A stretch of 64,000 nt of DNA from Arthrobacter sp. 31Y (GTDB lineage Bacteria > Actinomycetota > Actinomycetes > Actinomycetales > Micrococcaceae), in assembly GCF_000526335.1 (NCBI RefSeq), contig NZ_JAFW01000001.1, positions 1,488,001 through 1,552,000 on the forward strand, written 5' to 3'. Below the pieces are notes generated by a model, which ran no database searches, was not told where the DNA came from, and saw only the letters and a program-made list of their open reading frames with translations. The position numbers and the translations under genes are program-made. Below, in pieces: positions 18,091 through 27,434 of the stretch (position 1 is the first letter of the stretch; the number at the start of each line of letters is the position of its first letter).

Positions 18091-19018
18091 TACGGGCCTC
18101 CTTCTGCTGGGTGCTTGATGTGGCTGGCTGGGTTGACGGCTGGGGCGAGGTGGCATGCGGTGGCCAAAAATCACCGGACACGCTCATGGACTCGCCCAGC
18201 AGCTCGGCGCGGATTTCTTCGGCCAGCTTGAACGTCATGTCGCGGCGCCATGCTGGGAGCCCGTGGATGTCGTCGTGGTACAGCGGCCAGGGAATGGAAT
18301 CGCCGACGGCGTCAGCCAGCGTCCCGGCGTCGGGAACCTGCCCGGCGGGGAACCTCAGCTGCACAGGCCGCTGAGTGGACGCAGTGACGGTGATGACCAG
18401 GGCTCCGTCGGGGTCGAGCCGCCCGATCAGGAGCACACCGGAACGGCCAAGGTTGCTCAGGGACAAACGCCGGAAAGCGACGCGGGCGGACAACGCTGAC
18501 GCAGGCAGCTGGATACTGCGGAGTAGTTCCCCCGGTGCCAGGACAGTCTGCATATCCCCTGTGACGACGTCGGCCACTGGAACGTTGCGGCTGCTGCCGT
18601 CCGGGCTGAGGATGGTGGCGATGCCGTCCAGGCCTGCGCACAGTGAGGTCATGGGCCCTGCAGGGAGACCGGTGCAAATATTGCCGCCCACAGTGGACAT
18701 GTTCCAGATCTTGAACGAGGCCACGAACGAGTCGCAGCACGGGCGGATCAGAGCCAGTCCCGGCCATTCGCGGTTGGCTGTTTCCGTGGATACCGGCAGG
18801 GCGTAGAGCTCAGCGACGGTGCAGGTTGCGGCCAGTTCGATGCCCGCATCCGTGACACTGATGGCAGGCCAGTCCGCTTGGCCGAGGTCAAGAAGCCGCT
18901 TCAGGACGGTGCTGCCGTAGGAGAAAAGGACAGTGCCCCCGGCGAGCCAGGCATCGCCATCGCGCCACTGTGCCGGGTCCGTGGTGGGGACCACGGCCTC
19001 GATGGTGTTCATGTCCAT
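18080..19018 (-). CDS. Xanthine dehydrogenase FAD-binding subunit
   Basis: The FAD-binding (PF00941) subunit passes electrons from the Fe-S clusters to NAD. The pyrophosphate-binding stretch WLAGGTVLFSYG is at residues 25-36 and the second FAD motif MSTVGGNICTGLPAGPM is near residue 110. It is 312 residues long. AGGAGG precedes two in-frame ATGs (19018 and 19012). The second forms a typical ATGA overlap with the upstream xdhC stop. Overlaps on both sides indicate a tightly coupled three-gene operon. Confidence 0.88.
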   Translation of the reverse strand: MDMNTIEAVVPTTDPAQWRDGDAWLAGGTVLFSYGSTVLKRLLDLGQADWPAISVTDAGIELAATCTVAELYALPVSTETANREWPGLALIRPCCDSFVASFKIWNMSTVGGNICTGLPAGPMTSLCAGLDGIATILSPDGSSRNVPVADVVTGDMQTVLAPGELLRSIQLPASALSARVAFRRLSLSNLGRSGVLLIGRLDPDGALVITVTASTQRPVQLRFPAGQVPDAGTLADAVGDSIPWPLYHDDIHGLPAWRRDMTFKLAEEIRAELLGESMSVSGDFWPPHATSPQPSTQPATSSTQQKEARNGN

Positions 19019-20280
19019 GGGTCCTCCTGAGTGAGGTGTAGGGTAGCCGCCTGGAGGGGCGCTGGGATCGGTGTCGGGTGAACCGGGGCCGGATGAATCG
19101 GGCCGGTGCTGTCCCTCAGGGAAGGGAAACCGGGTGTGCTGGATGGTCCGGCGGCACCGCGGTTGGCGATGATTTCTGCCGTGATGGACACGGCGACTTC
19201 GGCGGGAGTCACGGCGCCAAGGTTCAGGCCGATGGGCGAATGCAGCCGTTCCAGAGACTCCAGCGGTGTGCCTGCTTCAAGCAACGCATCGATCCGTTGG
19301 CGGTGGCTGCGCCGCGAGCCCATCGCCCCAACATATGCCAGCCTCAAACGGAGGGCGCTTTCGAGCAAGGGGACATCGAACTTGGGGTCGTGCGTCAGGA
19401 TGCACACCACCGTTCGGGCGTCGATGCGTCCTGCCGCTGCCTCCGATTCGAGGTAGCGGTGCGGCCAGTCGGTGACCACTTGCTCTGCTCCAGCAAAGCG
19501 GCTCTGCGTGGAGAAGGCAGGCCGGGCGTCGCAGAGGGTGACGTTGTAGCCGAGGAGCTGCCCGGCAGGCAGAAGGGCTGCACTAAAATCGTTCGCACCG
19601 AAGATCAGCATCCGTGCTGCCGGCAACCGGCTTTCGACAAACAGCGTGATGGGCTCCGGCTGGGCTTCTTCCTGTGGAGGCATAGCCAGCCTTTCGGTGG
19701 TCATCCAGCCGTCGATGCATCCCTCCGGCGGCGCCAGGCGGACCAAGCCGGCACGGCCGCCTTGGAGCAGCGGCTCCAGCTGGGCAGCGGCGGCAAACAG
19801 TGTGGAGGGGTGGTCGCCGAGTAATTTGGCGAGTTCCTCGGATTCCATGGCGCGGAACCGGACGGGATCGTTGACCACCATGACTCCGCCATGGGCATCG
19901 AGCCTGCGGATCAGGGCCGCAGGGTGCTGAGTTTCAGCAAGCACGGAAAGTTCGGCAGATCCAGCCTTGAGGGGTTGGATGTGGACTTCCAGTTCCCCTC
20001 CACAGGTGAGCCCGACGGCGAACGCGTCCTCGGAGCTGTAGCCGAACGACTCAAGGCGAGGGCCGCCGTCGCGCATTGCTTCCAAGGCCGCCTCCACCAC
20101 GGCGCCTTCCACGCAACCTCCGGACAAGCTGCCCAGGATTTCGCCGTCTTCGGAGACCATCATGGAGGTCCCCAGGGGCCGCGGCACGGAGCCGCCGGTC
20201 CCTACGATCGTGGCCACAGCACACAATTGGCCGGAGACCGCGGGCCGCCAGCTGCCCAGTGAAGGCATCAGATCCAGCAT
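19009..20280 (-). CDS. xdhC: XdhC/CoxI family xanthine dehydrogenase maturation protein
   Basis: A 423-residue protein. The N-terminal XdhC/CoxI domain has the motif TGGSVPRPLGTSM and SLSGGCVEGAVVEAAL with the conserved Cys. A C-terminal Rossmann domain follows (LIFGANDFSAALLP..., YVGAMGSRRSHRQRI, PIGLNLGAVTPAEVAVSI). XdhC binds molybdenum cofactor and delivers its sulfurated form to xanthine dehydrogenase. It is the first gene of the xdh operon. No copy of the purine-locus dyad was seen upstream. Confidence 0.88.
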   Translation of the reverse strand: MLDLMPSLGSWRPAVSGQLCAVATIVGTGGSVPRPLGTSMMVSEDGEILGSLSGGCVEGAVVEAALEAMRDGGPRLESFGYSSEDAFAVGLTCGGELEVHIQPLKAGSAELSVLAETQHPAALIRRLDAHGGVMVVNDPVRFRAMESEELAKLLGDHPSTLFAAAAQLEPLLQGGRAGLVRLAPPEGCIDGWMTTERLAMPPQEEAQPEPITLFVESRLPAARMLIFGANDFSAALLPAGQLLGYNVTLCDARPAFSTQSRFAGAEQVVTDWPHRYLESEAAAGRIDARTVVCILTHDPKFDVPLLESALRLRLAYVGAMGSRRSHRQRIDALLEAGTPLESLERLHSPIGLNLGAVTPAEVAVSITAEIIANRGAAGPSSTPGFPSLRDSTGPIHPAPVHPTPIPAPLQAATLHLTQEDPWT

Positions 20281-20627
20281 GGCAACACATCCTTATTCCA
20301 GGTGTCCCGGCCAGGTGGCCCGGCCGGAGCAGTGCGCGATCTTGCCCCATATTCTCATTTCCAGAGGATGTTGAGGGGTAGTCGCGGTTAATCAGTAAAA
20401 GTTCAGTCAGTAAGAGTTCACAGGAACGGGGGCAAGGGCTTCATCTCCCTGCCCCCGTTCCCTGACGGAGCGCGCGGTAACCAGCCGCCGCCCGCCGTCG
20501 TGCCTTTTCCAGTCCGTAAAGTTCGGGAAGGACGACGACGGCGGACGCCTATTCGTGCGGTGGGTACCGGCGGACCGCCGATCGAAGTGCCGGAATGGTG
20601 CCCGCCGGCGCGGGGTGCGGCTCCGGG
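20281..20627. other. Intergenic region between xdhC and the purine permease
   Basis: A 347-bp stretch with no credible gene. It contains the promoter region of the xdh operon, a CCGGCC-rich imperfect palindrome near 20308-20328 and a terminator at 20423. No tRNA was seen. Confidence 0.6.
20423..20462 (-). terminator. Hairpin downstream of the purine permease
   Basis: GGAACGGGGGCAAGGG and CCCTGCCCCCGTTCC arms with one bulge, loop of about 8 bases. It lies about 165 bp past the permease stop on the minus strand. Confidence 0.55.
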
Positions 20628-22172
20628 CTAGACGCCCATCAGGGTGTTGATGGGGCCGCGCGCGAAGTAGATGATGAAGCCTGCCGTGACCACCCACATG
20701 AGCGGGTGGACTTTCTTGGCTTTGCCCGACGCCGCGCTGATCACGGCGAAGGAGATGAACCCGACGCCGATGCCGTTGGCGATGGAGTACGTCAGCGGCA
20801 TGGTCACGATTGTCAGGAAGGCCGGGAGGGCAATGGAGAACTTGGTGAACTTGATCTCCCGGATCTGCGCCATCATCATGGCACCCACTACCACCAGGGC
20901 TGCTGCTGCTACTTCCAACGGAACCACCGAGGTGAGCGGTGTGAAGAACATGGAACCCAGGAACAGCAGACCGGTGACCACCGAGGCCAGGCCGGTGCGT
21001 GCGCCTTCGCCGATGCCCGCCGCCGAGTCGATGTACACGGTGTTGGACGAACCGGACGTTGCGCCACCCACCACTGCGCCCATGCCTTCAACAATGAAGG
21101 CCGACTTCAGCTTGGGGAACGTGCCGTCCTTGTGAGCCACACCTGCGCTCTTGGCCAGGCCCGTCATGGTGCCCATGGCATCGAAGAAGTTGGTGAACAC
21201 CAAGGTGAAGACCAACATGGTAGCCGCCAATCCGCCGATTCTGGCGAACGAGCCGAAGAGATCGAATTGGCCCACCAGGCTCAGGTCCGGTACGGACACC
21301 AGCTGGCTGGACAGGATGGGTACGTTGAGGTGCCATCCGCCGGGGTTGTCGGCGGTGCCGGGACCGATGCGGAACACGGCCTCGGCAACAGCGGCGAGGA
21401 CGGTGGTGGCGACGATGCCGATCAGCAGGCCGCCCTGGATCTTGCGTGCCACGAGGATGCCCATGGTCAGCAGCCCGATAATGAAGACGAGGGTGGGGAT
21501 GGACGTGATGGAGCCGTTGTCCCCAAGCTGGACCGGTGGGCCGCCCGTTGTTGCGCGAACGAATCCGGAATCCACGAAGCCGATGAAGGCGATGAACAGG
21601 CCGATGCCAACAGTGATGGCGGCCTTGAGCTCCTTGGGGACTGCTTTGAAGATCGCCGTCCGCGCGCCGGTGGCACCGAAGATGACAATCAGGATGCCGT
21701 TGATGACCACCAGGCCCATGGCTTCGGGCCAGGTGACTTCCTGAATAACCGCAACGGCAAGGAAGGAGTTGATGCCCAAACCGGCGGCAAGGCCGAACGG
21801 CAGGTTGGCGACGAGACCAAAAATGATGGTCATGACGCCGGCGGTCAGGCCGGTGACGGCACCTACTTGCGCAGCCGAGAGCCACCCCCCGGCAACGTCC
21901 ACAGGGGCGTTATCTGCCGAGAAACCACCCAGGATGAGCGGGTTGAGGATGACGATGTACGCCATGGTGAAGAAGGTGACCAAGCCGCCGCGGAATTCAC
22001 GGGCCAACGTTGAGCCACGTTTGGAGATCTGGAAGAACTTGTCCAGAAAGGAGTTCGACACCGGCGGCTTACTGTTGCCGGTTGCCGTGTGCTTAGCAGC
22101 TGTGGGCTCTGCGCCGTCTCCCTGGGGAAAGAGTGCAGCCTGCTTCTCAGCTGAATTGTCCAGGATTGTCAT
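20628..22172 (-). CDS. NCS2 purine permease, AzgA/PbuG type
   Basis: A 514-residue transporter with about 13 membrane segments. AzgA-like features include the N-terminal TLAREFRGGLVTFFTMAYIVILNPLIL, then PFGLAAGLGINSFLAV and MGTMTGLAKSAG in the core. This subfamily imports adenine, guanine and hypoxanthine by proton symport. The gene follows guanine deaminase on the same strand after 15 bp, so uptake and deamination of guanine are probably one operon. The ATG at 22172 has GGTGG five bases upstream. A GTG at 22181 is the alternative. Confidence 0.88.
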   Translation of the reverse strand: MTILDNSAEKQAALFPQGDGAEPTAAKHTATGNSKPPVSNSFLDKFFQISKRGSTLAREFRGGLVTFFTMAYIVILNPLILGGFSADNAPVDVAGGWLSAAQVGAVTGLTAGVMTIIFGLVANLPFGLAAGLGINSFLAVAVIQEVTWPEAMGLVVINGILIVIFGATGARTAIFKAVPKELKAAITVGIGLFIAFIGFVDSGFVRATTGGPPVQLGDNGSITSIPTLVFIIGLLTMGILVARKIQGGLLIGIVATTVLAAVAEAVFRIGPGTADNPGGWHLNVPILSSQLVSVPDLSLVGQFDLFGSFARIGGLAATMLVFTLVFTNFFDAMGTMTGLAKSAGVAHKDGTFPKLKSAFIVEGMGAVVGGATSGSSNTVYIDSAAGIGEGARTGLASVVTGLLFLGSMFFTPLTSVVPLEVAAAALVVVGAMMMAQIREIKFTKFSIALPAFLTIVTMPLTYSIANGIGVGFISFAVISAASGKAKKVHPLMWVVTAGFIIYFARGPINTLMGV

Positions 22173-22187
22173 GTCAGCCACCGGGCC

Positions 22188-22682
22188 CTAGTAGTCAATC
22201 CTGGAATCAAGCGTGTTCCAGGTGTTGAACGGCTGGAGGGCCTCCGGAGCCTGGGGGTCGCCCAGTTCCAGCTTGGCTACCGGCATCAGCGCGTCCCGGT
22301 TGTCGTTCTCGAAGTATTCGTAGAAGACGGCGTCGTCGAAGCCGACGGATGCGGCGTCGTGACGGTCTGCGGCAAAGAACACGCGGTCCACGCGTGCCCA
22401 GAGTGCGGAGGCCAGGCACATGGGGCATGGCTCGCAGCTGGTGTAGAGGGTTGCTCCGCTGAGATCGAAGGTTCCAAGTTCGCGGCAGGCATTACGGATG
22501 GCCGTGACTTCTGCGTGTGCGGTGGGATCGTTCGTTGCGGTAACGCGGTTGACGCCTTCGAAGGCTCGTCCGTCCGCGCTGACAATGACGGCGCCGAAGG
22601 GGCCTCCACTGTTAAGGACATTGGCTGTTGCCAGCTCAATGGATGTGGCCAGGAATTGCTCGGCCGTGACGGTTGTACTCAT
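22188..22682 (-). CDS. guaD: Guanine deaminase (cytidine deaminase fold)
   Basis: A 164-residue zinc hydrolase that converts guanine to xanthine and ammonia. The zinc ligands are clear: H56-A-E58 with the proton-shuttle Glu, and PCPMC with C86 and C89. The length and the aromatic C-terminal tail (YFENDNRDALMP) match Bacillus-type GuaD, which swaps its C-terminus between subunits. Xanthine then feeds the adjacent xanthine dehydrogenase. Confidence 0.88.
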   Translation of the reverse strand: MSTTVTAEQFLATSIELATANVLNSGGPFGAVIVSADGRAFEGVNRVTATNDPTAHAEVTAIRNACRELGTFDLSGATLYTSCEPCPMCLASALWARVDRVFFAADRHDAASVGFDDAVFYEYFENDNRDALMPVAKLELGDPQAPEALQPFNTWNTLDSRIDY

Positions 22683-22893
22683 GTTGCGACTTCCTTAGTG
22701 CTGAGGAAGCCAGGTGACCTGTTTGGGGGCGCCACAGAGATGAGCTCCAGTTAGCTTGGTTACCAGGCTTCAGCATGTGCGATGAAGGTTAAGTTGCGCC
22801 TGGTAGATAGCTTCCCGAGGTCCGGGTGCCCGCCTTTGGCAGTTAGAGCGTAACACCACGTTTGTGAGCCGCGCCATAGTTTTTTGAAAACTT

Positions 22894-22912
22894 AATTTCG
22901 TCATGCGAAATT
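22894..22912. promoter_or_regulatory. Predicted operator, purine-locus dyad (site 4, best copy)
   Basis: AATTTCGTCATGCGAAATT, perfect 7-bp arms around a 5-bp spacer. The core TTTCG-N5-CGAAA matches the layout of the other sites. It is centrally placed between guaD and the 8-oxoguanine deaminase gene. Confidence 0.65.
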
Positions 22913-22934
22913 ACTTACTCTGCGATTCTGGTGG

Positions 22935-22945
22935 CCGAATGTGAC
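22935..22945 (-). promoter_or_regulatory. Shared 11-mer GTCACATTCGG (copy 3, reverse)
   Basis: It reads CCGAATGTGAC on the plus strand and lies 22 bp from the dyad at 22894-22912. It is identical to the copy at 10720. Confidence 0.4.
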
Positions 22946-23094
22946 TGTGGGCGCCCCACGGGCGTTGACGGCCGCCGTCGAGCATTCTACGCTTTTTGGA
23001 CTGGGCCGCGTTCTGACGGTCCGGCAACCTGGATCAGCAGACAGGGCCTAACTGAGCTGGAACGCGTACACGCCGACCAGACAAGGAACCTGTC

Positions 23095-24441
23095 ATGACC
23101 CCACTTTGGATCAAGAACCCCCTGGGTATCTTCACCGCAAACGACCTCGACGCCGGCGGCGGCCTGGTGGTTTCCGACTCCGGCACCATCCTTGAGCTGG
23201 TGCCTTCGGGCGGGCAGCCTTCTTCTCCCGCAACCGTTTTTGACGCGTCCGCCCACGTGGTGCTGCCAGGGCTCATCAACACGCACCACCACTTCTACCA
23301 AACCCTCACCCGCGCGTGGGGGCCCGTGGCCAACGCTCCCCTGTTCCCTTGGCTGCAGAACCTGTACCCGGTGTGGGCGCGGTTGACTCCTCGAAGCCTC
23401 GAACTTGCCGTGCAGGTTGCACTGGCTGAGCTGCTGCTTTCCGGCTGCACCACCGCCGCCGACCACCACTACCTCTTCCCCGACGGCATGGAAGATGCAA
23501 TCGACATCGAGGTGGCCGCAGTCCGGGCCATCGGAATGCGGGCCACGTTGACCCGCGGCTCCATGACGCTGGGAGAGGACGACGGCGGGCTGCCGCCCAG
23601 GACCACGGTTCAGTCACCTGAGGCGATTCTTGCGGACAGCGAACGGCTGATTCGCCAGTATCACGAGACCGGTGATGGGGCTGTTGTGCAGATCGCCCTT
23701 GCCCCATGCTCACCGTTCTCAGTGACCAAGGAAATCATGGCCGAATCTGCGGCCATGGCTGAACGGTTCGACGTCCGGCTGCACACCCACCTTGCCGAGA
23801 CGATCGATGAGGAAGACTTCTGCAAATCCATGTTTGGACTGCGGACCGTGGATTATCTGGAGTCCGTGGGCTGGTTGGGTTCACGTACCTGGCTTGGACA
23901 CGGGATCCACTTCAATGACGAGGAGATCGCGCGGCTGGGAGCTGCAGGAACAGCGGTTGCCCACTGCCCGACGTCCAACATGCGCCTCGCATCTGGCACC
24001 GCGCGCGTCCTGGAACTTGAGGCAGCGGGCGTTCCCGTGGGGCTGGGAGTGGACGGCTCGGCGTCGAACGATGCCTCCAACATGATCCTCGAAGCACGGC
24101 AGGCACTGTATTTGCAGCGCTTGCGGTATGGCGCATCCGTGCCCGTGGAACGTGCACTGGGATGGGCCACCCGTGGCTCCGCCGCCGTTTTGGGGCGCTC
24201 CGACATCGGCCAGCTGGCTCCTGGTCTCCAAGCAGACTTGGCCCTCTTCAAGCCCGACGAGCTGCGGTTCTCCGGCAGCCACGATCCCGTAGCTGCGTTG
24301 TTGCTCTGCGGTGCGGACCGTGCGGACCGTGTGATGGTGGGCGGTGTTTGGCGCGTGGTTGATGGTGCGATTCCAGGGCTGGACGTTGCAGGGCTCATCG
24401 CTGAGCACTCTGCGGCGGCGCGGAAGTTGGTTGCGGGGTAG
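23095..24441 (+). CDS. 8-oxoguanine deaminase (amidohydrolase)
   Basis: A 448-residue amidohydrolase of the ATZ/TRZ-like group, matching the 8-oxoguanine deaminase subgroup that converts 8-oxoguanine to urate. Metal-site motifs appear in order: NTHHHFYQTLTRA near residue 62, the zinc-ligand region HTHLAET, GHGIHF and the late DGSASND with catalytic Asp. Product urate is the substrate of the uricase encoded 4 kb downstream. It is divergent from guaD with a shared operator region. Other cytosine/hydroxydechloroatrazine-type activities cannot be fully excluded from sequence. Confidence 0.85.
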   Translation: MTPLWIKNPLGIFTANDLDAGGGLVVSDSGTILELVPSGGQPSSPATVFDASAHVVLPGLINTHHHFYQTLTRAWGPVANAPLFPWLQNLYPVWARLTPRSLELAVQVALAELLLSGCTTAADHHYLFPDGMEDAIDIEVAAVRAIGMRATLTRGSMTLGEDDGGLPPRTTVQSPEAILADSERLIRQYHETGDGAVVQIALAPCSPFSVTKEIMAESAAMAERFDVRLHTHLAETIDEEDFCKSMFGLRTVDYLESVGWLGSRTWLGHGIHFNDEEIARLGAAGTAVAHCPTSNMRLASGTARVLELEAAGVPVGLGVDGSASNDASNMILEARQALYLQRLRYGASVPVERALGWATRGSAAVLGRSDIGQLAPGLQADLALFKPDELRFSGSHDPVAALLLCGADRADRVMVGGVWRVVDGAIPGLDVAGLIAEHSAAARKLVAG

Positions 24442-24464
24442 CTCTGTTTGCGGATTTGGCTGGG

Positions 24465-24534
24465 CCCGGTTCGGGGGTTCCCTGCGCAGGATGCCGTGCG
24501 CACGGCACTTTTCGCAGGGAACCCCCCGAACGGG
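24465..24534. repeat. Palindrome family B, copy 1
   Basis: Outer arms TTCGGGGGTTCCCTGCG and CGCAGGGAACCCCCCGAA (one extra base) around a perfect 16-bp core TGCCGTGCGCACGGCA. It lies between the convergent stops of 8-oxoguanine deaminase and the lipoprotein gene. Copies 2 and 3 are at 26371 and 27434. Confidence 0.9.
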
Positions 24535-24543
24535 TCGGTTTAG

Positions 24544-26049
24544 TTAGATCGTGATCTTATAAACGTGATGCGTGTACTCGTTGGCGAAGGAGTCCGTGAA
24601 CTTACCGTTCTGGACGGCGATGGTCCGGTTCTCGCCCACCACCTCCACCTGGGTCCCAGTGATTCCCGCAGGAAGCGTGAACGTCTTTGAGCCGGTGGCA
24701 CCGTTCAGTCCGATGCCCGCGAAGAGGTACGCGCTGCCGTCCTTGGCTTTGAGCATGGTGTCCGCGCCGGCAGCTCCTGCGTTCCACACATAGCTTTGGG
24801 TGTTGAGGACAGGTGCCAACGCCTGGATACCTGTCAGCGCAGCCTTGATCTTCGCCTTACGGTCAGCCGGGATATTCACCAAGGAGTAGTTTCCGTACGC
24901 CGGATCATTGTTGTGCTGGAAGATGCTGATTCCGCGGGCCTCGTGAATGATGCCAGACCACATGGCACCTTCCATCTGCTCAGGGGTTATGGTCCTGGCG
25001 TTCGACTCAGTCAAGTATGGTCGCGCCGATTCGACGAACACCCAATTCGGCTTCGCCCCGGGGGTTGCCTGGTATGAACGCATCCGGTCAATCTGCCACC
25101 CGTACGCTGCACTCGCGGCCGGGTTCGCTCCCGCAGGCCAGGCAGGGGAAGCCTTGATCGCATCGCCCACAGGCGGGCTGGTATAGGCGTAGTTGTCAGC
25201 AGAGGAGAAGTCCACGGCGGCCAGGAAGTCGTCCATGGTCCCACTGGCCCACCACGTCCCCAGGATGCCCTTGCCGTAGTTGGCGTTGATGGGCCGGCCG
25301 TCACCGTAGGCGCGTATCTTCGCCACAAGGTTCTTCATCTGCTGCAAGTGCTCCTGGGTATTGCTACCGGAGCAGCTGAGGCCCATGTCGCACTCGTCAT
25401 ACGTAGCCCAGCCGACAACCCCGGTGTTGGTACCCACTTCGGCGCGGGTCCACTCCTGGCCCGCGATGACGAGCATGCCGGTGTTGGTAATGGACGTCAA
25501 CGTGGAGCCATCGTGCTCAGCCTCCTGATAGACATTCACGCCGATGTCCTTCAACTGGGCAGCATGCTCCGGCTTCCCGAAGAAGACACTCACAGGGAAC
25601 AGGTTGGGGTTGTTCAGCTTCGCCGCACCCGGGAACTTAGACCAGTACGCCGGCCCGCCATCCCAAGGAACCCGGGCCAAGTTCGCGAGGCTGCCAGATG
25701 GCGGAGGCGAAGTAGGTGAGGGGGTTGGGGTGACTGTTGGGGTAGGGGTAGGCGTTGGGGTGACAGTAGGCGTGACTGTAGGTGTAGGCGTGACTGTAGG
25801 TGTAGGCGTGGCGGTGCGAGTCGGCGTCGGTGTTGGGGTCGCTGTGGCGGTACGAGTCGGCGTCGGCGTGACTGTAGGGGTAGCCGTGGCGGTACGGGTG
25901 GACGTTGGGGTAGGCGTTGGAGACGGGCTGGCGGTTGTCGCGCTCGGCGATGGCGCCGTGGCGGTTGTCGACGGCGTCGGCGTCGGCGTCGTGCACCCTG
26001 CAAGGGTCAACGCGATCACCGCCCCAAGCATTGAGACCTTGAGTTTCAT
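24544..26049 (-). CDS. Secreted lipoprotein with Thr-Pro linker and glycosidase-like domain
   Basis: A 501-residue exported protein. The signal peptide ends in lipobox LAGC (Cys19), so it is membrane-anchored outside the cell. Residues 20-119 are a low-complexity Thr-Pro linker with Ser, Val, Arg and Ala. The C-terminal 380 residues resemble TIM-barrel glycoside-hydrolase-like proteins (aromatic-rich segments such as GILGTWWASGTMDDF and ISIFQHNNDPAYG), but I do not recognise a specific family. The start at 26049 is supported by AAGGA and by the signal peptide. It lies with a DUF559-like gene in a segment marked by family B palindromes that interrupts the purine genes. Confidence 0.75.
   Translation of the reverse strand: MKLKVSMLGAVIALTLAGCTTPTPTPSTTATAPSPSATTASPSPTPTPTSTRTATATPTVTPTPTRTATATPTPTPTRTATPTPTVTPTPTVTPTVTPTPTPTPTVTPTPSPTSPPPSGSLANLARVPWDGGPAYWSKFPGAAKLNNPNLFPVSVFFGKPEHAAQLKDIGVNVYQEAEHDGSTLTSITNTGMLVIAGQEWTRAEVGTNTGVVGWATYDECDMGLSCSGSNTQEHLQQMKNLVAKIRAYGDGRPINANYGKGILGTWWASGTMDDFLAAVDFSSADNYAYTSPPVGDAIKASPAWPAGANPAASAAYGWQIDRMRSYQATPGAKPNWVFVESARPYLTESNARTITPEQMEGAMWSGIIHEARGISIFQHNNDPAYGNYSLVNIPADRKAKIKAALTGIQALAPVLNTQSYVWNAGAAGADTMLKAKDGSAYLFAGIGLNGATGSKTFTLPAGITGTQVEVVGENRTIAVQNGKFTDSFANEYTHHVYKITI
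25693..25992 (-). repeat. Low-complexity tandem repeat encoding the Thr-Pro linker
   Basis: About 300 bp of short degenerate tandem units (GTAGGCGTGACT-like on the plus strand) that translate to TPTP/TVTP/RTAT blocks. Such tracts are prone to length change between strains. Confidence 0.85.
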
Positions 26050-26495
26050 GACTTGTGTTCCTTTTGGGATAGCAGCCAGATTTTCGCTGCTGCGGCGCCG
26101 GACTCCCACTCCCGGCGTTTCGTCACCTGCGAAGGCAGGGATATCAGCCGGGGCACATGTCCCGGCACAGCTCGATGACGAGCATCAGTTTTTACTCGAC
26201 ATGCTGCGGTACGACGCGTGCGGACGTATGCCCGGCGCCATCGAGCGAGCAAGCGCAACCCGTCAGTCGGGGCCGCCACGGCCATCAAGACCCATGAGGG
26301 CGACCGTCAGCCCAGCTTACGTGAAGCCCTCAGCAAGCTGCCGATTGTTACGTGTATCACATCATTCCACTTCGATGGTTCCCTGCTCAGGATGCCGGGC
26401 GCACGGCACGGTACGCAGGGAGCCATCGAAGCCGGTTTTCCACATAGGCCAACTCGCCCCTGTGCCGGCCCGCCGGTTCATTCGAGTCTTGACTC
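26050..26495. other. Intergenic region with palindrome B2
   Basis: A 446-bp region without a convincing gene. It holds the lipoprotein promoter, a short CCGGGGCACATGTCCCGG palindrome near 26146-26163 and palindrome B2. The small frames present are not supported by a ribosome site or recognisable protein. Confidence 0.55.
26371..26430. repeat. Palindrome family B, copy 2
   Basis: Arms TTCGATGGTTCCCTGC and GCAGGGAGCCATCGAA (one mismatch) around core TGCCG-GGCGCA-CGGCA. Compared with B1, the outer arm changes from GGGGG to CGATGG on one side and correspondingly on the other, so pairing is kept. Confidence 0.88.
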
Positions 26496-27434
26496 ATGAC
26501 GAAGAGCATCAATGACCAGCTTCCCGCGGAAATGGACCTGTGGCGGACCAACGAGCTGCACGAACTGGGGATCAACGACCGACGAATTTCCTTGCTGGTC
26601 CGCTCCGGAGCCCTGGTACGGCTACGCCGCGGTTGCTATATCCGAGGCAGCACGTGGAAAGCCCAAAAGCCGTGGATCCGCAGTCTGCAGCTCGTTGCCG
26701 CGCACGCACATGGAACGCTCACGACGTCGGCCGGCAACTCTGTTTACAGTCACACCTCGGCCGCGCGCCTCCACGGTTTGTTCCTGTGGAACGTGGATGA
26801 CAAAGTCCACATCACAACGGAGACCACCACATCATCCACGTCTCACGGCGGGGACGTTGTTCCGCACACCCGTCCACTCGCGCTGAAGGGCGGCATGGCT
26901 TTCATTCAGGGCATGCCCTGCACCACTTTGGAGCAGACCGTGGTGGACTGCTGCCGGATGCTGAACTACAAACAAGCCTTGGTGCTCATGGACCACGCAC
27001 TCAGGAAGGGTGCCGATGCGGCCAAGCTGCAGCAGATGTGTGCGTCGCTGGCCGGATGCAACGGCGTCCTGACCCTTCGCCGGGCCCTGGAGAATGCGGA
27101 TGCCAGGTCAGAGTCACCCGGGGAAACCCTCACCCGCGAGCTGCTCCAGCGACTGCGGATAGACCTGCCCGAACCGCAGGTGGAGGTCACGTCAGCGGAA
27201 GGTCGTCATCGGCTGGACTTTGCCTGGAAGAAGAGAAAGGTGGCCCTGGAGTTCGATGGAAGGGTGAAGTACTTCGATTACGCCCCCACTGACGAGGTGG
27301 TTTACCAGGAACGGCTGCGCGAAAAGGCTTTGAGCGAGCTCGGATGGACGTTCATTCGGATCAAGTGGCAGCACTTATTCCGGGAACAAGAGTTCAAAAC
27401 GAGTGTGCTGAGGGTTCTGCGGGGAACAAGCTAG
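26496..27434 (+). CDS. AbiEi-like/DUF559 domain protein
   Basis: A 312-residue protein. The N-terminal 60 residues form a winged-helix-like segment (DLWRTNELHELGINDRRIS and LVRLRRGCYIR), as in AbiEi-type antitoxin-domain proteins. The C-terminal 90 residues carry the DUF559/Vsr-like nuclease core HRLDFAWKKRKVALEFDG, then ELGWTFIRIKW. No AbiEii-type toxin gene is adjacent, so this is not a canonical type IV toxin-antitoxin pair. It is bracketed by palindromes B2 and B3, and the first base of B3 is the last base of its stop codon. A related gene at 6237 is bracketed in the same way by family A. Confidence 0.7.
   Translation: MTKSINDQLPAEMDLWRTNELHELGINDRRISLLVRSGALVRLRRGCYIRGSTWKAQKPWIRSLQLVAAHAHGTLTTSAGNSVYSHTSAARLHGLFLWNVDDKVHITTETTTSSTSHGGDVVPHTRPLALKGGMAFIQGMPCTTLEQTVVDCCRMLNYKQALVLMDHALRKGADAAKLQQMCASLAGCNGVLTLRRALENADARSESPGETLTRELLQRLRIDLPEPQVEVTSAEGRHRLDFAWKKRKVALEFDGRVKYFDYAPTDEVVYQERLREKALSELGWTFIRIKWQHLFREQEFKTSVLRVLRGTS

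Larger units (their letters stand above)
22683..23094. other. Divergent promoter region of guaD and 8-oxoguanine deaminase
   Basis: A 412-bp region with no credible gene. It holds the dyad at 22894-22912, the shared 11-mer at 22935-22945, and AT-rich stretches either side that could carry two divergent promoters. Confidence 0.6.

Noticed and set aside
20300..20400. Copy of the purine-locus dyad upstream of xdhC
   Set aside because: ATTCTCATTTCC near 20350 has only one half-site; no 15-bp dyad could be built.
25693..25992. CRISPR-like array
   Set aside because: The short repeats are in frame and encode a Thr-Pro linker; there are no spacers of constant length.
26496..27434. Complete type IV (AbiE) toxin-antitoxin system
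   Set aside because: Only the AbiEi-like part is present; no nucleotidyltransferase toxin gene lies next to it.
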